From contig CM021320.1 of the NCBI GenBank assembly GCA_010645155.1, forward strand, positions 7,544,149 through 7,608,148: a stretch of 64,000 bases of DNA, given 5' to 3'. The DNA comes from Tigriopus japonicus (lineage: Eukaryota > Arthropoda > Copepoda > Harpacticoida > Harpacticidae). The position numbers and the translations under genes were made by a program. Positions 60,004 through 64,000 of this stretch are shown here, one piece after another. Below the pieces are notes generated by a model, which saw nothing but the letters and a program-made list of their open reading frames with translations, did not search any database and was not told where the DNA came from. How positions within the stretch are numbered: the first letter of the stretch is position 1; every line of letters starts with the position of its first letter.

Positions 60004-61096
60004 AAAGAACTTGATTTTAAAAAGGGTTCTGATTTGCAACAAACAATTTCTAATAATTTTACTAAGGACATTTCAACGCCGTCAACACTTCGAAAATTCA
60101 CGCAAACGTACTAAAGGTTCCAGCGCAACCTCGTAACAGGTCATTGCCAAATTTGTTATATTTGTTGTTTCTGACATGTTCTCACGACAGCTCAGGTTCT
60201 TGGAAGGATACAATTGTATAATGATACCAAATACCTGAATTCCTGCAATTTGAGTTCAATTTGAAACATATTGCAGACTTAAATGAAGTCCTATCCAAGT
60301 TAGGTTTTTTTTTCTAAAACTCAGGTTCCTCAGTTTTTGTTCAGAGGTTTTTAAATAATAAATTTTTGTTCTTTAACACCCAACTTTTCTTACCTACTTT
60401 TTGCTAGGTTTCTAGATCTTTTTAGTAAGCACCAAACTAATTTTCCGCAGAGGGAGGCTGGAGATGAGAATAAATTTGCTTATCATTATCATTCGAGTGC
60501 CCCTTCTTTTCTTCTCTTTTTTTTCTCGTCTCTTACTAATTCGATTAAACCAGAATTTGAATGTCATGAGCTAATAGTCGTGTAGCCTGCAAATACAAAT
60601 AGTTATATTTAGTTATATTTATTTTTGAACGATGTTTGTTTGCCCTGTTTTTGCCACTGATCTTGAAGGGCCCTGACAAACGCGCAGTAGAGGTAAAGTG
60701 GTGGTAAGTATAAAGTTATCAGTAATTTATCACCACATTTATTTAACTGTTAACGTATAATAGAGTTTCACGATTCGGCCCGATTCACGACATCTGGTGG
60801 TAAGAATGCGCAAAACCGTTGGTGTAGAAGTCGAAAAATAGTAAAGGCATACAGGTAAATTTGAATGGCTCTCAACCCACCCTAGGGCCTTGAAATAACC
60901 AACCATTAGGTGGAAATTCTAGCAGATTGTACTGAAATTTGATGTCAACATTTCACAATAAAATAAATTTGGCTCAATACAATGTTATTGTATGTTTTTA
61001 CTAATAGTTTTTACACTCACTATCAGTCACCCTTAGGTGAAGAAGGTGATAATAAGAGAGAAAACACTTTTGCGCGTTTTTGCTTTTCATGCTTGC
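60004..61096. other. intergenic, no gene seen
   Basis: About 1.1 kb of AT-rich sequence with no supported gene or element boundary. Confidence 0.4.
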
Positions 61097-61179
61097 GTGA
61101 CTCAGAGCATGGATATACTTACAGAAGAGGATGCGAAGACAGCTGTTTGTTGTTGTTTTTGAGAGCCCAATGAGGCCCT
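61097..61179 (+). repeat. inverted-repeat pair, left member
   Basis: Contains AGCCCAATGAGGCCCT (61164-61179), whose exact complement is at 62006-62021. The preceding GACTCAGAGCA and GGATGCGAA-ACAGCTG blocks also recur, in inverse order, up to about 62075. The two members are some 830 bp apart. The interval 61180-62005 shows no gene. Confidence 0.55.
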
Positions 61180-62005
61180 CTGGGGTGAACGATAGGGAAG
61201 TGTTATGGACTCAATATTCAATATTTTATACTAAATCAGTGAACAAATTGTCTAGACATCATTCTAGTTTGTGTTTCTGTCTCTTAGAATAATTAAATGC
61301 AACCCACTCTTGGGTAAATCACGTTCACCACTCATTATCAACCCTATTCAACTTATCCTGAAATACCAATGGTTTCAGATTATAAGTACCAAACAACACC
61401 ATCAAAGCGAGGAATACAGTGCTCCATGAGAGTGATCTGTTTTTCACTGCATTCTGCATGAATAATCAGTGTGAGGGAATCATCAACAACTCAACTATTA
61501 GTTGACAAAAAAATTGTTTAATCTCGTGCTTCCTCTCGGTTTGGCTGATCAAAATGTTGATATTTGGCATCTAATAGATTTCAAGGATTTCAGACGATAA
61601 AATGCTGACTAAAAATGATGTTTTTATGGGGAAGAGTGTGGATACTGTGGCTGTGAGTTTCATTGTTAATAACATGGCCTCAGTTTTCTAAAAAGACGCC
61701 CAATCTTCATGAAACTTGATCGAAGTATAACTGAACTCGTTGTCTAAAGTTGGTATTATTATATTTAAGTTACATATGCATTCATTCGAGATCCATTCTC
61801 CATTTTGTGCGAGATATTGGTCTAAAGGAGCTCAGTTTTGACTAATTCCCGAGAACAGAAAGCAGCATTATAAAAATGAATGGTAGGAAAAGGAGCGCTA
61901 TCTAATGCTGCAACAATATTCTGAAGCGATGTTTGCTATCAAACACCTATTTCTATCGTTTTTTGGCAATTTCGTTCAAATTCACTGCAGAGCCGCACCG
62001 TTTTA

Positions 62006-62075
62006 AGGGCCTCATTGGGCTACGCGTCAGCTGAAGTTCGCGTCCTGTGGTGAGAGGTTCCTGCTCAGAGTGATC
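62006..62075 (-). repeat. inverted-repeat pair, right member
   Basis: Inverse relative of 61097-61179. Here the minus strand is open as a short peptide (...LTRSPMRPLKRCGSAVNLNEIAKKR, stop at 61953-61955) with an acceptor-like CCCTTTTTGAG just before 62088, so an exon is conceivable. The left member does not keep this frame. Confidence 0.5.
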
Positions 62076-62104
62076 ATTTTCAGATCCACTCAAAAAGGGA
62101 GGGA

Positions 62105-63199
62105 ATGAAAATTTTAGTACAATGCTTTTTTCATTCATGTGACAAACTGAAGCAATATTGGTTGATATGCAGGCCATAAACTTCAAGTTTCAGTTACGTC
62201 TTGCACGATGAAATGTAAAAGAAAAGCCAAAAGTTTGTCAACGACTCATAGAAGGTGCAAGAACATAGTACATAAAATGGCTCTCTTAGTACTCACCGGA
62301 ACTACAATTTTGAACCCTGAAGCTTTATACTGAAAAAAGCTTCTTCATTTATAAAGATTGAAAATGAGTTTTTTGAATTACAAGTTGAAAATTAAAAAGA
62401 AATCAAGCTGCAAATTAAATTTCAAACCCTTGGAAAAAGTTTTTAAGGGCCAAAACAGTTCATAAAAGTTTTCTGTAAAAACATTTTAATCTTAGTTTTG
62501 CAAATGACAAAAAATAATTCCTGCATGTTTATAATTTTGAAGGTCACAACTCAACAAGGTGAAAAACTAGACCATTCTTACCTCTATGTTTAGATTTTAG
62601 AAACTCATGGTCACGATCTTGTGTCTCTCAAGGTTCTCTGTTTCCCAAATTGATTTTTTAACATGTCTTTCCTCTTAAATTTGAAACCTAAACATCATCA
62701 GATCTTAACAGAAACGAAAACTTAACTTTCATCGGCCGATTGAAACTGAGGAAGCATCGTAATCGAAATGAGTAATGGAAAAGCTTGAAGATCAAACCAC
62801 AGCTCCGTAAAATAATTTAAACATTTGTCCGAGAGAGTGAGACGCAAGAGACCTCCGATCGTCTTCGAGCATGTCAGAAACAAGTTTTTGTTCTGTCACA
62901 ATGACATTTCCTTCAAAACAAACCCCTCGTCAACGAGAAAAAGCGAATCTCGCGTAGACTACCGTTGTTGCGAGTAACTTGTCCTGTTCAAGCTCACTCC
63001 ATCCGTGATTGGCCAAGATCCCAATCTTCCAAGTCCGAAGGGAGGGCGGAGTCATCGCCGAGGACGATGAAGCCATCTCATCTCAGGGTTTGCCCTCGTT
63101 CACGTTGGACAAGGAAAGTGATTCACATGTGTGAAATCAGTTAACTCGGATCTCTCTTCCTCTTGCATCACTCCTGGAAAATCAATCTACCGATGGAAC
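62105..63199. other. intergenic and probable promoter region of the last gene
   Basis: 62105-62800 holds nothing recognised. 62840-63199 is more GC-rich, with a GATTGGCCAAG CCAAT-type word near 63008, a GGGCGGAG GC-box-like word near 63045 and CATCTCAGG near 63081, which suits a TATA-less promoter and 5' UTR for the gene starting at 63200. Confidence 0.4.
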
Positions 63200-63486
63200 A
63201 TGGAATCGTCCTCCATGAATCACCATCATCATCATCATTATCCCACGCTTTTCTACCCATCATCAGTATCTTCCATTGAAGGCGGTCAGAGTGGATCCAG
63301 TTCAGATTTTGGCATCACCCATCATCTGCAAACCAATCCGAATCGTTTAAGAATTCATTCGTCGGAAGAAGTTTGGACACCGTGTGGAAATCAAAGCCAC
63401 ATTGTGAGCAAAAATGAAGAGTCTTCTAAAAGTGAGAACTCGAGAGGTGGAGGTTACTCTTTCCCTGGCATTACTGACACTATCAG
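63200..63486 (+). CDS. first coding exon of an unrecognised gene, partial
   Basis: ATG at 63200 (MESSSMN) is the first in-frame ATG after a stop at 63119-63121. The exon encodes 95 residues and ends at TATCAG|GTATGA (63486/63487), a good donor in phase 2; the frame beyond it stops within three codons, so splicing is expected and the rest of the gene lies past the window. The peptide has a six-His run, is rich in Ser, Asn and Gly, and lacks a signal peptide. That composition is common in the disordered N-termini of transcription factors and other nuclear proteins, but no domain is present to name a family. The GC-rich upstream region supports a real promoter. Confidence 0.5.
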
Positions 63487-64000
63487 GTATGATTAAATAT
63501 CTTTTTAATCTTGTATTGGATCTTAGACGGTTTCGGTTTCGGTTAACCTACTGCTTTTTTTTGTCCATAAAAATTTATAAAATGCATCAACTTGAAACTT
63601 GAGCGTAAGAGTGATTTGTGTGTAAAGGGATGACAATTGGCAAACTCGCCCATCATGAATTCAGGAAATCAATTCTTGTTTTCATGTTAACGTCACCATC
63701 TTTGTAAATTCTCCAAAAGTTACGCCATCTATTGGTCAATGTGCTATCTTTTTAAAATTAACTTTTTTAAAGCCAATGTGATGTAACTTTTTTCACTTTA
63801 GGATTTAACCAGCCCTACCATAATAGGATAGGAAATGACGTTCCACAAATATGTTGATTTTTCCAAGACTGAAAAAATGTAACACCCGTGATATCGTTGA
63901 ATTGCCGAGTAAGCCTTTACAGGGTTGGGCAGAAATAGTGAAACATTATAAAAAAGATCATCATGATTAGAACCTTTGGTGAGATCCACAATATCAAATG
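63487..64000. other. probable intron start, with hAT end fragments
   Basis: A CGCCATCTATTGG motif at 63723-63735 recalls the interior of the elements at 4231-4797 and 51109-51613; the following AACTTTTTT words and CCAGCCCTA (to about 63820) look like a hAT right end. At 63920 CAGGGTTGGGCAGAAA resembles a hAT left end that would run out of the window. Confidence 0.35.

Overview
The window reads as an arthropod-type nuclear genome. Genes are sparse, the background is AT-rich, introns have GT..AG borders, promoters are TATA-type, and the interspersed DNA is dominated by hAT, Tc1/mariner and CR1/Jockey-like elements. Two genes encode secreted proteins, one with resilin-like SYG repeats, which suits an arthropod; a crustacean such as a copepod is my guess, not something shown.

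Left part (1-11,150) is a transposon graveyard. A 217-bp hAT-type MITE with a perfect 8-bp target-site duplication lies at 835-1051. At 3831-7187 a relative of that MITE has been split by two larger hAT-like elements (3919-5530 and 5575-7071). One of these carries a further hAT insertion (4231-4797), the other a deleted mariner transposase remnant (6109-6470). Further elements follow at 8257-8755 and 10726-11051.

Middle part (11,150-40,400) is almost gene-free to my reading: a 118-nt hairpin (15864-15981), a repeat interrupted by another MITE (16638-17360), a TA-flanked foldback element (29761-29991) and a hAT-like MITE (33891-34133). None of the short open frames there has a convincing domain, signal peptide or splice context.

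Right part holds the genes. At 40512-44213 (+) is a 1233-aa secreted low-complexity protein with repeated SYG-I-PQ motifs and a dibasic cleavage site. At 52611-56223 (+) is a small two-coding-exon gene for a 124-aa Met-rich, cysteine-poor prepropeptide with an RAKR cleavage site; I do not recognise it, and it is the best candidate for an undescribed product. At 63200-63486 (+) is the likely first coding exon of a gene that continues past the window. Between them lie hAT-like MITEs (46723-47192, 50298-50683, 51109-51613), a Tc1-like element with IR/DR ends and one frameshift (47896-49546), a TIR element (56896-57274) and the 3' part of a LINE reverse transcriptase on the minus strand (59101-59913).

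The genes do not form a visible pathway. The most notable pattern is the set of hAT-like elements that share TAG-type ends and (often) 8-bp duplications but carry different short subterminal repeats, as if each answered to a different transposase. All assignments come from reading the sequence; no database search was possible.
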